Assembly: GCF_030929495.1 (NCBI RefSeq)
Contig: NZ_JAVFWN010000015.1
Span: forward strand, 1-64,000
Direction: 5' to 3'
DNA: 64,000 nt
From: Nocardioides sp. LHD-245
GTDB lineage: Bacteria > Actinomycetota > Actinomycetes > Propionibacteriales > Nocardioidaceae
Shown piece after piece: positions 23,570-31,120 of the stretch; the stretch's first letter is position 1; every line of letters starts with the position of its first letter. A program made the translations under genes and the position numbers. The notes under the pieces were generated by a model, which was not told where the DNA came from, did no database searches, and saw nothing but the letters and a program-made list of their open reading frames with translations.

Positions 23570-24369
23570 ATCCCCATTCCGCCGTCGACCGGGAGGCCGG
23601 CGCCGTTGACGAACCTGGCTCGGTCGGAGGCCAGGAAGACCACGGCGTCCGCGATCTCCTCCTCGGTGGCGAGCCGGCCCGACGGGGTCAGGCCGACGAC
23701 GCCGGCGACCGCCTCCTCCGCAGAGGGGAACAGGCCCAGGGTGGTCATCTCGTCGGCCAGGCCGGCCCCCATCTCGTTGGGGATCAGGCCGGGGTAGACG
23801 CAGTTGACCCGCACGCCGAGGCCGAGCTTGCCGCTCTCCATCGCCGCGATCCGGGTGAGCCGGTCGACCGCGGACTTGGAGGCGGAGTAGGCGGAGATCG
23901 CCGGGAATGCGATGTTCGCCGCGACCGAGGCGATGTTGATGACGACGCCGCCCTTGCCCGCGGGGCCGTTCGGGCCCATGGTCCGGAAGGCGTGCTTGAT
24001 GCCGAGTGAGGTGCCGACGACGTTGACGTCGAGGATCCGGCGGACGACGTCGGGGTCGAGGTCGAGGAACAGCCCGGCGATCTCGATGCCCGCGTTGTTG
24101 ACCACGATGTCGAGCCCGCCGGCCTCGCTGACGGCCTGCGCGACCGCGGCCTCCCAGGAGGCGTCGTCAGTGACGTCGAGGTGGACGTAGCTGCCGCCGA
24201 TCGCCTCGGCGACGGCCTTCCCTTTCTCGTCCTGCAGGTCGGCGACCACGACGTGCGCACCGGCGGCGGTGAGGAACTCGGCGAACTTCCGGCCCAGCCC
24301 CTGGGCGCCGCCGGTCACCAGTGCCGTGCGTCCGGCCAGCTCGGCCGTGGTGGTTTCGGGGGAGGTCAT
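23566..24369 (-). CDS. SDR family NAD(P)-dependent oxidoreductase
   Basis: A 267-residue classical short-chain dehydrogenase. The cofactor loop is T-G-G-A-Q-G-L-G (about 19-26), D-L-Q-D follows strand 2, N-N-A-G is at 91-94, and the catalytic set is Ser148, Tyr161, Lys165. It should oxidise or reduce a hydroxy/keto group of the acid handled by this operon. ATG 24369 follows GAAGGAG; the 28 codons upstream in frame are the operator region and are not coding. It is the first gene of the minus-strand operon SDR, saccharopine-like, acyl-CoA ligase. Confidence 0.9.
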   Translation of the reverse strand: MTSPETTTAELAGRTALVTGGAQGLGRKFAEFLTAAGAHVVVADLQDEKGKAVAEAIGGSYVHLDVTDDASWEAAVAQAVSEAGGLDIVVNNAGIEIAGLFLDLDPDVVRRILDVNVVGTSLGIKHAFRTMGPNGPAGKGGVVINIASVAANIAFPAISAYSASKSAVDRLTRIAAMESGKLGLGVRVNCVYPGLIPNEMGAGLADEMTTLGLFPSAEEAVAGVVGLTPSGRLATEEEIADAVVFLASDRARFVNGAGLPVDGGMGM

Positions 24370-24423
24370 GGATGCGGCTCCTTCGCCGGTCGGTGGGTGA
24401 TGTGCGCCACACAACCCGCTGTC

Positions 24424-24439
24424 CTTGACGACTGTCAAG
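24424..24439. promoter_or_regulatory. TetR operator site 1
   Basis: CTTGACGACTGTCAAG is a perfect 6-4-6 palindrome in the divergent promoter region between the SDR operon and the TetR gene. Confidence 0.65.
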
Positions 24440-24445
24440 AGTTCT

Positions 24446-24461
24446 CTGGACAACCGTCAAG
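24446..24461. promoter_or_regulatory. TetR operator site 2
   Basis: CTGGACAACCGTCAAG repeats the site 1 pattern with one mismatch in one arm. The two centres are 22 bp apart, about two helical turns, so two dimers could bind on the same face. Confidence 0.6.
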
Positions 24462-24516
24462 ATTTTCCTTGCCACTCGGCACCGAAGAGCACCTCGACCC
24501 GGTAGCCTCGGTCCCC

Positions 24517-25131
24517 ATGACGACTGCCACGGCTCGTCGTACGCCTGCCGACAAGCACGACGAGCGCCGCCGCGCACTGGCCGACTCCGCCCTGCGGACC
24601 CTCGGGGAGCTCGGCTACGCCCGCGCTAGCCTGCGCGAGATCGCGAACAACTCGGAGTTCTCGCACGGCGTCGTCCACTACTACTTCCAGGACAAGCTCG
24701 ACCTGATCGTCTACTGCGTGCGGCAGTACAAGGCCACCTGCGTGCACCGGTACGACGGCGTGGTCGCCGAGGCGTCGACACCCGTCGGCCTGGTCGAGGC
24801 CTTCGCCGACAAGCTCGTCGAGACGATCGTCGACGAGGCCCCGATGCACCGGCTCTGGTACGACCTGCGCTCCCAGAGCATGTTCGAGGAGAGCCTGCGC
24901 GAGGCGGTGCTGCAGATCGACCAGACGCTGGAGGACATGATCTGGCGGGTGATCAGCACCTACGCCGGGCTCGCCGGCAAGGAGCCCGCGATGACGCCGC
25001 ACGTCGCCTACGGCCTGCTCGACGGGCTCTTCCAGCAGGCGCTGCTCGGCCACCTGTGCAGGCGCGAGGGCGTGCTCGACGACCTGCGCGCGCAGGTCGT
25101 CGAGCTGATGCCGGTGCTGCTGGCGCCCTGA
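24517..25131 (+). CDS. TetR family regulator of the SDR/ligase operon
   Basis: A 204-residue TetR protein. The helix-turn-helix is at about residues 18-60 (A-S-L-R-E-I-A-N-N-S-E-F-S-H-G-V-V-H-Y-Y-F). The C-terminal domain resembles those of BetI/fatty-acid-type regulators and has a conserved aromatic-rich region (R-L-W-Y-D-L-R-S-Q). ATG 24517 lies eight bases after TAGCCT, so the mRNA may be leaderless. It is divergent from the SDR operon, and two matching palindromes between them (24424-24461) are its likely operators. An acyl-CoA made by the operon's ligase would be a natural inducer, which is inference. Confidence 0.9.
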   Translation: MTTATARRTPADKHDERRRALADSALRTLGELGYARASLREIANNSEFSHGVVHYYFQDKLDLIVYCVRQYKATCVHRYDGVVAEASTPVGLVEAFADKLVETIVDEAPMHRLWYDLRSQSMFEESLREAVLQIDQTLEDMIWRVISTYAGLAGKEPAMTPHVAYGLLDGLFQQALLGHLCRREGVLDDLRAQVVELMPVLLAP

Positions 25132-25163
25132 CCCGCCGGCGGGTCGCCGGATTGCCTGCCCGG

Positions 25164-26123
25164 TCAGTCGCCGGGCGGGGCGGTGACGCCGGCGCAGAAG
25201 GTGTCGACGGCGTTGACCAGCTGGTCCAGTCCGGGCTGCTCGAGCGGGTAGTGGCCGGCGTTCTCCAGCAGCACCGTGCTGACCGGCACTCGACCGAGCT
25301 CGTCGAGGAACGGGCGGCTGAGGTGCAGCGGCGTCCAGCGGTCGGCGGCGGGCTGGGTCAGCAGCACGGGGCAGACGTCGAAGTCCGCAGGCTCGACCGC
25401 AGGCGCGTAGCGCAGGTAGGACCGCAGGAACGCCAGGGTCACCCGGTTGCCGGCCGACGTCGGGTCCCGGTAGCAGGCACGTGCCGCCGCCTTGTCGTTG
25501 ACCAGGGCATGCATCTTGCTGACCAGCCGCATCGGCACCCGAAGCCGGCGCAGGGGCGAGCCGCCCGCGGCCACGACGACCGGGGTGCCGAGCCTCCCGG
25601 CCAGACGCGTCACCGCGGTCTCCGTGGCCACCTGTCGACTGCGCTGGTCGAGGAAGGTCATACCGACGACCCCGCGGACCCGGCGGTTGACCGCGGCCAC
25701 GTGGTAGGCCTGCATGCCTCCGGCCGACAGCCCGTAGAGCACGATCGGCCGGTCGTCGCGGGCCAGCTCGACGTCGACCAGGTCGGCCGCGATCCGCACC
25801 CAGTCGTCGTAGGTCACGAGCGCGCCGGGCGCGACCTCGGTGAGTCCGTAGGCCGGCATGTCCGCGGCGATCGTCTCGTAGCCGCGCTCGGCCAGGGGCC
25901 TGCCGAGGATGGTCGTCATCTGGCGGCCGTTGGTTCCGACGCCGTGGAGCAGGATCACCTTCACCGGCGCCGCCGGATCCCGGTAGGTGTCGAGGTGGAT
26001 CGAGTGGCCCTCGTGCTCCCACCACTCCTCGGCCGGCTCCTGGCCGGGGCCGATCCGGAACTCGGGGGGCAGGAAGGCCTGGATGGCGCGCCAGTGCGGC
26101 TGGTCGGCGTAGGTCCGGTGCAT
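25164..26123 (-). CDS. Alpha/beta hydrolase
   Basis: A 319-residue alpha/beta-hydrolase fold enzyme. The oxyanion region H-G-V-G-T-N-G-R (about 60-67) precedes the nucleophile elbow G-L-S-A-G-G (about 132-137, Ser nucleophile); the acid is probably the Asp of A-A-D-R-W-T-P and the base the His of A-G-H-Y-P near residue 295. The triad suggests an esterase or lipase; substrate unknown. The ATG start has AAAGAT seven bases upstream (26131-26136 complement) and no Shine-Dalgarno, so it is probably leaderless. It is monocistronic. Confidence 0.85.
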   Translation of the reverse strand: MHRTYADQPHWRAIQAFLPPEFRIGPGQEPAEEWWEHEGHSIHLDTYRDPAAPVKVILLHGVGTNGRQMTTILGRPLAERGYETIAADMPAYGLTEVAPGALVTYDDWVRIAADLVDVELARDDRPIVLYGLSAGGMQAYHVAAVNRRVRGVVGMTFLDQRSRQVATETAVTRLAGRLGTPVVVAAGGSPLRRLRVPMRLVSKMHALVNDKAAARACYRDPTSAGNRVTLAFLRSYLRYAPAVEPADFDVCPVLLTQPAADRWTPLHLSRPFLDELGRVPVSTVLLENAGHYPLEQPGLDQLVNAVDTFCAGVTAPPGD

Positions 26124-26164
26124 GGGCCGGATCTTTACATGCGACGTCGTGTCGCACCAGGGTG

Positions 26165-27040
26165 TCAGCGGTCCCGGCTGAGCCCCGCCTCCTCGCCGAG
26201 GGCGGTCAGCTTGGCCGGGTTCCGCATGACCAGGATGCGGTTGATCCGGCCGTCCTCGATCTCCAGGCTCACGGCGGTGAGCTCGCCGCGGGCGTCGATC
26301 CGCGCGCCCAGGCTGCCGTTGATCCAGATCGGCTCGACGACGCCGTCCGGCGCGAAGACCGCGAAGTTCGCCAGCAGCCGCGCGACCGGCTCGGCGCCGT
26401 GCAGCGGCTTGCGGATCGCCTGGGCGACACCGCCGTGGTCGGCCAGCAGCACGACGTCGGGGGCGAGCGCGTCGAGGAGTCCCTGGAGGTCACCGCCCCG
26501 CACCGCCAAGAGGAAGCGCTCGACCACGACCTGCTGCTCGGACCGGTCCACGTCGGCCCGCGGGCGTCGGGCGGCCACGTGGTTGCGGGCTCTGGTCGCG
26601 ATCTGGCGCACCGCGGCCGGTGTCTTGTCGACGGCCGCCGCGATCTCGTCGTACGGCACGTCGAAAACCGCGCGCAGCACGAACACCGCGCGCTCGGTGG
26701 GACCGAGGGTCTCCAGCACGGTCAGCATCGCCATCGAGACGCTCTCGGCGAGCTCGACGTCCTCGGCGACGTCGGGCGCGGTCAGCAGCGGCTCGGGCAG
26801 CCACTCGCCGACGTAGTCCTCTCGGCGCCGGGCCAGGCTGCGCAGCCGGTTGAGGGCCTGCCGGGTGACGATGCGGACGAGGTACGCGCGGGGGTCGCGC
26901 ACCTCGGCGGTGTCGACCCCGGCCCACCGCAGCCACGTCTCCTGGACGACGTCCTCCGCGTCGGCCGCCGAGCCGAGCATCTCGTAGGCGACGGTGAAGA
27001 GCAGGTTGCGGTGGGCGACGAAGGGGTCGGCTCCGCTCAT
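26165..27040 (-). CDS. sigJ: ECF41-type sigma factor with SnoaL-like C-terminal domain
   Basis: A 291-residue extracytoplasmic-function sigma factor: region 2 (about 8-70, with D-A-E-D-V-V-Q-E-T-W-L-R-W), region 4 (about 110-162, V-P-Y-D-E-I-A-A-A-V-D-K-T-P-A-A-V-R-Q) and a SnoaL-like extension (about 170-285) ending with N-P-A-K-L, the motif typical of the ECF41 group. In that group the extension replaces an anti-sigma factor. ATG 27040 overlaps the stop of the AhpD-like gene (ATGA), the conserved ECF41 partner. A matching promoter lies upstream of the pair at 27680-27706, suggesting autoregulation. Confidence 0.9.
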   Translation of the reverse strand: MSGADPFVAHRNLLFTVAYEMLGSAADAEDVVQETWLRWAGVDTAEVRDPRAYLVRIVTRQALNRLRSLARRREDYVGEWLPEPLLTAPDVAEDVELAESVSMAMLTVLETLGPTERAVFVLRAVFDVPYDEIAAAVDKTPAAVRQIATRARNHVAARRPRADVDRSEQQVVVERFLLAVRGGDLQGLLDALAPDVVLLADHGGVAQAIRKPLHGAEPVARLLANFAVFAPDGVVEPIWINGSLGARIDARGELTAVSLEIEDGRINRILVMRNPAKLTALGEEAGLSRDR

Positions 27041-27645
27041 GCCGACGAGCCTACGGCGGCCGAGGGACCGGGCTGTGCCAGCGGCTTCATGCCGCAGGCC
27101 GCGGCGAAGCCCTCGGACTCGATCCCGAGCGCCGTGTTGCCGCGGGTGGTCAGGTTGGCGAAGCCGATCACGCTGGTCAGCTCGAGCAGGCCCGCCGGGC
27201 CGAGCGCGGCGAGCAGCGGCGCGACCATCTCGTCGGTGACCGTCGGCGGCGTGTGGGTCGCCGCCTCGGCGTACTCCAGCACCTGGCGCTCGAGGTCGGA
27301 GAACACCTCCGAGTCGCGCCAGCGCGGGACCTCGCGCGCCTTGTCGAGGTCGAGGCCCTTGTCCTTGGCCGCGAAGTAGTTGAAGTCCAGGCACCACGAG
27401 CAGCCGACGAGCGACGCCACCGCCATGTGCGCGTAGGTCTTCAGGGTCTCGTCGCAGGCATCCCACTTCTGCAGCTTCTGGCCGTAGGCCATGCTCGCCT
27501 TGAGGGCCGGCAGGTGGTGCCACATCACGCCGAGGGACTCGGGCACGCGGCCGAACATCCGGCCGGCGAACTTCTTGACCAGGGCGCCGTAGAGCCCGGT
27601 GATCGGCGCCGCCGGGATGCGGGCGGCGTGGGGGGTGGTGGTCAT
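27037..27645 (-). CDS. Carboxymuconolactone decarboxylase/AhpD-like protein
   Basis: A 202-residue AhpD-fold protein with the redox pair Cys82-x-x-Cys85 in G-C-S-W-C-L-D-F-N (about 81-89), as in alkylhydroperoxidase-like family members. ECF41 sigma factors are commonly linked to one gene from the carboxymuconolactone decarboxylase/oxidoreductase/epimerase set, and this is that partner. ATG 27645 follows AGGAGG; the longer upstream frame is a shadow. A role in peroxide or electrophile handling is plausible but unproven. Confidence 0.88.
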   Translation of the reverse strand: MTTTPHAARIPAAPITGLYGALVKKFAGRMFGRVPESLGVMWHHLPALKASMAYGQKLQKWDACDETLKTYAHMAVASLVGCSWCLDFNYFAAKDKGLDLDKAREVPRWRDSEVFSDLERQVLEYAEAATHTPPTVTDEMVAPLLAALGPAGLLELTSVIGFANLTTRGNTALGIESEGFAAACGMKPLAQPGPSAAVGSSA

Positions 27646-27679
27646 GTCGTCCTCCTGGTTCGGGTGGGTTCGGCATGAA

Positions 27680-27706
27680 GACACCGGCCGCGGGCCGGAT
27701 GTGACA
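27680..27706 (-). promoter_or_regulatory. ECF41-type promoter
   Basis: On the minus strand TGTCACA (27706-27700) is followed after 16 bases by TGTC (27683-27680). The published ECF41 consensus is TGTCACA, 16-17 bases, then CGTC, so this fits except for one base. It lies about 35 bp before the AhpD-like start. Confidence 0.65.
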
Positions 27707-27762
27707 CCCTGCCGAGCGCTGGGGCGCGCACGGGCGAGGACTCCGGCCCTAGCATCACCGGG

Positions 27763-28557
27763 GTGGCTGCTATCGCGACCCAGCGAAGGTCGACCGCCCG
27801 GGTACTCCGGGTTCTGATGTTCTTGGCGACGAAGGCCGAGCCGGTCCCCGCGGCGGCGCTCGTGGCGGAGTGTGACATCCCCAAGCAGACGCTCTACCCG
27901 ATGCTGAGAGACATGGCGGAGGCCGGGTTCGTCGTCTACTTCCCCGAGGAACGGCGCTGGGGACTGGGCGTCAGCGCATTCGAGATCGGGTCGGCCTACC
28001 TCCGCTCCGACCCACTGCAGCGCCTGGGCGGTCCGGTGCTCGACCTGATGGCTCGGCGGCTGAAGGTCACGTCGCACCTGGCTACGCTGCACGGCAACGA
28101 GGCGCTCTACATCGTCAAGCACGTGCCTGACACGCACGCGCACCACCTCATCACCGAGGTGGGTGTGCGCCTGCCGGCCCACCTGACCGCGGTCGGTCGG
28201 GCGATGCTCTCGAGTCTGCCCGCGCACCAGGTCCGTGCGCTCTATCCGTCGGACGATGCCTTCGTCCGGCGCACCGACCACGCGATCGCCAGCCTGTCGC
28301 AGCTCCGTGCCGTGTTGCGGACCGACCGGGCCCGCGGCTACAGCGTCGAGAGCGACTTTACGAGCGCTGGCATCACCTGCATCGCGTCGGCCATCCACGA
28401 CCGCGACGGTCGGCCGGTCGCTGCCGCGGGGATCAGCTTCGAGACGGCGTGCCACGACCCGGAGAGCTGGCCCGACCTGGCCATCCGGGTGCAGAAGGCC
28501 GCCGCCGCGGTCACCGCGCGCATCCACGGCCGCCGACATGTTGGGTCTCACATATAG
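27763..28557 (+). CDS. IclR family transcriptional regulator
   Basis: A 264-residue IclR protein: winged helix (about 10-70; A-E-C-D-I-P-K-Q-T-L-Y-P-M-L) and effector domain (about 85-255; A-H-L-T-A-V-G-R-A-M-L-S-S-L is typical). GTG 27763 lies seven bases after TAGCAT (27750-27755) with no Shine-Dalgarno, suggesting a leaderless transcript. It stands directly before, and in the same direction as, the NCS1 permease operon and is its likely regulator. Confidence 0.88.
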   Translation: MAAIATQRRSTARVLRVLMFLATKAEPVPAAALVAECDIPKQTLYPMLRDMAEAGFVVYFPEERRWGLGVSAFEIGSAYLRSDPLQRLGGPVLDLMARRLKVTSHLATLHGNEALYIVKHVPDTHAHHLITEVGVRLPAHLTAVGRAMLSSLPAHQVRALYPSDDAFVRRTDHAIASLSQLRAVLRTDRARGYSVESDFTSAGITCIASAIHDRDGRPVAAAGISFETACHDPESWPDLAIRVQKAAAAVTARIHGRRHVGSHI

Positions 28558-28688
28558 GACCGAGGTTCTGATTCGCCCGATGCGCCCAGGGTGGGATCGG
28601 CGGTCAGATGGTGAGCAGAGGGGCCTGCAGGTGGCCCACCGGCCCAGGCGCGGGCAATGCCGTGCCCGGTCGTAGACAAGGAGTCGCC

Positions 28689-30107
28689 ATGGCGCAGGCA
28701 ATAGACGCGCAGGGAATGCTGGGGATCGAGCGTCGCGCGATCGATCACATCCCGGAGGAGGAGAGACATGGCTCGGCGCGGAGCCAGTTCACGCTGTGGT
28801 TCGGGACCAACATCCAGATCACGGCCCTCGTGGACGGCGCCCTCGCCGTCGTGTTCGGCGCGGACGCGCTCTGGGCGATCATCGGGCTGCTGCTCGGCAA
28901 CGTGCTCGGCGGGATCGTGATGGCACTGCACTCGGCGCAGGGCCCCGGCCTCGGGTTGCCCCAGATGATCTCGAGCCGCGCCCAGTTTGGCGTCTACGGC
29001 GCCGTGTTGCCGCTCGTCCTGGTCATCTTGATGTACGTCGGGTTCGCGGCGACCGGCACCGTCCTCGCCGGTCAGGCGACCAGTCTGATGCTCGGCCTCG
29101 ACTCCCCGAACCCCGGGATCGTGATCTTCGGCGCGCTCACCGCGGTGGTCGCGATCATGGGCTACCGGCTGATCCACGTCGTCGGGCGCATCTCCACCGT
29201 CGTCGGTGGGGTGGGCTTCGTCTACCTGTTCGTCCGCCTGCTCTCCACGCATGACCTGGGCGGGGTGTTCGACTCTCACGCCTTCGACATCACCACATTC
29301 CTGCTTGCCGTCTCGCTCAGCGCGGGCTGGCAGCTGACCTTCGGTCCGTACGTCGCCGACTACTCTCGCTATCTGCCGTCGACCACCCCGCGCCGTGCCG
29401 TCTTCGGTGCCACCTTCCTGGGCAGTGTGCTCGGGGCGCAGGTCGCGATGACTCTCGGCGTGCTCATCGCCGCCGTCGCCGGTGGCGAGTTCCTGGCCAA
29501 CCAGGTCCGCTACCTCGGCGACCTGGCGGGCCCCACGGCAATCGCGGGCGTGATCTACGGCGTGATCATGCTGGGCAAACTCACCGCGAACACGCTCAAC
29601 GCCTACGGCGGCTTCATGTGCGGCCTGACGATCGTCAGCGCGTTCACCGGCACCGGGGAGGTCAGCCGACGGGTCCGGATCGCGGTGATCACCGCGCTGA
29701 TGACGGCTGCCGTGGTGGTCGCGCTGGCGGCCAGCCCCGACTTCCTCAGCAATTTCAAGAACTTCGTACTGCTGATCCTGATGGTGTTCACGCCCTGGAG
29801 CGCGATCAACCTGGCAGACTATTACCTGGTCTCCAAGGAGCGCTTCGACATCCCGGCGCTCTACGACCCAGACGGCCGCTACCGTCGCTGGAACGGACCT
29901 GCGCTCACGTCGTACGCCATCGGCGTGGTCGCCCAGATCCCGTTCCTGGCCCAGACCCTCTATACCGGCCCTGCCGCCGAGGCGCTCGACGGCACCGACA
30001 TCTCGTGGATCGTCGGACTCGTCGTCACGACCGTCGTCTACCTCCCATGGGCGCTGCGGACGCGCCCGCCCACTGCCGTCGCCGATCGACAGGAGATCTC
30101 CGCATGA
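28689..30107 (+). CDS. NCS1-family (cytosine/purine/allantoin-type) permease
   Basis: A 472-residue, 12-helix symporter of the nucleobase-cation-symport-1 family. The N-terminal I-D-H-I-P-E-E-E-R-H-G (about 19-29) and helix-1 W-F-G-T-N-I-Q-I-T (about 37-45) match CodB-like proteins. ATG 28689 follows AAGGAG; the upstream in-frame ATG at 28608 is in untranslated leader. The stop overlaps the next gene (ATGA). The substrate is probably a small N-heterocycle or amine, but the partner genes are not standard nucleobase-catabolic enzymes. Confidence 0.9.
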   Translation: MAQAIDAQGMLGIERRAIDHIPEEERHGSARSQFTLWFGTNIQITALVDGALAVVFGADALWAIIGLLLGNVLGGIVMALHSAQGPGLGLPQMISSRAQFGVYGAVLPLVLVILMYVGFAATGTVLAGQATSLMLGLDSPNPGIVIFGALTAVVAIMGYRLIHVVGRISTVVGGVGFVYLFVRLLSTHDLGGVFDSHAFDITTFLLAVSLSAGWQLTFGPYVADYSRYLPSTTPRRAVFGATFLGSVLGAQVAMTLGVLIAAVAGGEFLANQVRYLGDLAGPTAIAGVIYGVIMLGKLTANTLNAYGGFMCGLTIVSAFTGTGEVSRRVRIAVITALMTAAVVVALAASPDFLSNFKNFVLLILMVFTPWSAINLADYYLVSKERFDIPALYDPDGRYRRWNGPALTSYAIGVVAQIPFLAQTLYTGPAAEALDGTDISWIVGLVVTTVVYLPWALRTRPPTAVADRQEISA

Positions 30108-31120
30108 CCTGGTCCGCAGCCCATCTCGCCGCCGTCCACGAGCGGGTCGTCACCAGGAGCCTCCGATGGCGCCACTTCTCCTGGTACTGGGGGGACGCCA
30201 TCGCCATCGACGGCCTGCTGGCGGCCCAGCCCGACGTCGCCGGGACCGCCCGCGAGGCCGTGGTCGGTCAACTCGACGTGTGGGCCCGCACGGCGCCCGA
30301 CGACTACGACGACGTGCTGGCCCCCGGCCTCGCCGCCGTGACACTCGCCCGCACCGGCGAACTCGACGCGCATGCCGCCGACCGCTTCTTCGCAAGCTTG
30401 GACCGGGTTCCGGTCCTCGCCTGCGGTCTGCCGTCCCTGGAGCCCCAGCGGATCGCGTTCCGGTTCGGCTTCTGCGTCGACGCGCTCTACCACCTGCCTT
30501 CGGCCTACGCGGCTCTCGGCGTCTGGCGAGGCGACCAGGACCGGGTGGCGGCGGGTGTCGACATCGCACTGCGCGGGGTCGAGGTGCTCACGTGCCCGAC
30601 AGGTTGGGGGCAGTGGTACGACGACACCATCGAGCGCAACAACCAGATCGCCTGGTCGCGTGGAGTCGGCTGGGCCGTACTCGGGCTGGTCGACCTGCTC
30701 GCCGAGCTCGACGGCTCCCCGGCGGCCACCCGGCATCGCGCCCAGCTAGAGGACCTCACGGCCACGATGCTCGATCGGCTGGCCGGCACCCAGGAGCCGG
30801 ACGGCAACTGGGCGGCCGTGCTCGACGACGAACTCGCCCCGTCGGAGACCTCGACCGCCGCGTTCTACGTCGCCGCCGCCCGCCACCCGCGGGTCGCCTC
30901 CATCTCCACGCCGCCGGCGTCCGTGCTCGCCGCCGCCGAGGCCGCTGTGGTCGCCGCCGTCGGCCCGGACGGGATCGTCACCGGCGCGAGTGCCGACATC
31001 CTGCCGGCCTTCGCTATCGACGGGTACCGGAACTTCGCCTGTGAACCCTCACCCTGGGCCCAGGGCGCCGTACTGCGAGCACTTGCGGTGATGCGCGACG
31101 CGAGGGGAGCGGCCGGGTGA
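30104..31120 (+). CDS. GH88/GH105-like six-hairpin hydrolase
   Basis: A 338-residue cytoplasmic protein (no signal peptide) with the (alpha/alpha)6 features of unsaturated uronyl hydrolases such as YteR: W-Y-W-G-D-A-I-A-I-D-G-L-L (about 27-39), V-D-A-L-Y-H-L-P (about 125-132), W-S-R-G-V-G-W-A-V-L-G-L (about 184-195), Q-E-P-D-G-N-W (about 228-234) and P-W-A-Q-G-A near the end. Family members hydrate and cleave unsaturated glycuronides. Sequence resemblance is motif-level only, so an altered substrate is possible, as its operon partners (NCS1 permease, aminotransferase) are not pectin genes. Overlaps both neighbours by four bases. Confidence 0.7.
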   Translation: MTWSAAHLAAVHERVVTRSLRWRHFSWYWGDAIAIDGLLAAQPDVAGTAREAVVGQLDVWARTAPDDYDDVLAPGLAAVTLARTGELDAHAADRFFASLDRVPVLACGLPSLEPQRIAFRFGFCVDALYHLPSAYAALGVWRGDQDRVAAGVDIALRGVEVLTCPTGWGQWYDDTIERNNQIAWSRGVGWAVLGLVDLLAELDGSPAATRHRAQLEDLTATMLDRLAGTQEPDGNWAAVLDDELAPSETSTAAFYVAAARHPRVASISTPPASVLAAAEAAVVAAVGPDGIVTGASADILPAFAIDGYRNFACEPSPWAQGAVLRALAVMRDARGAAG

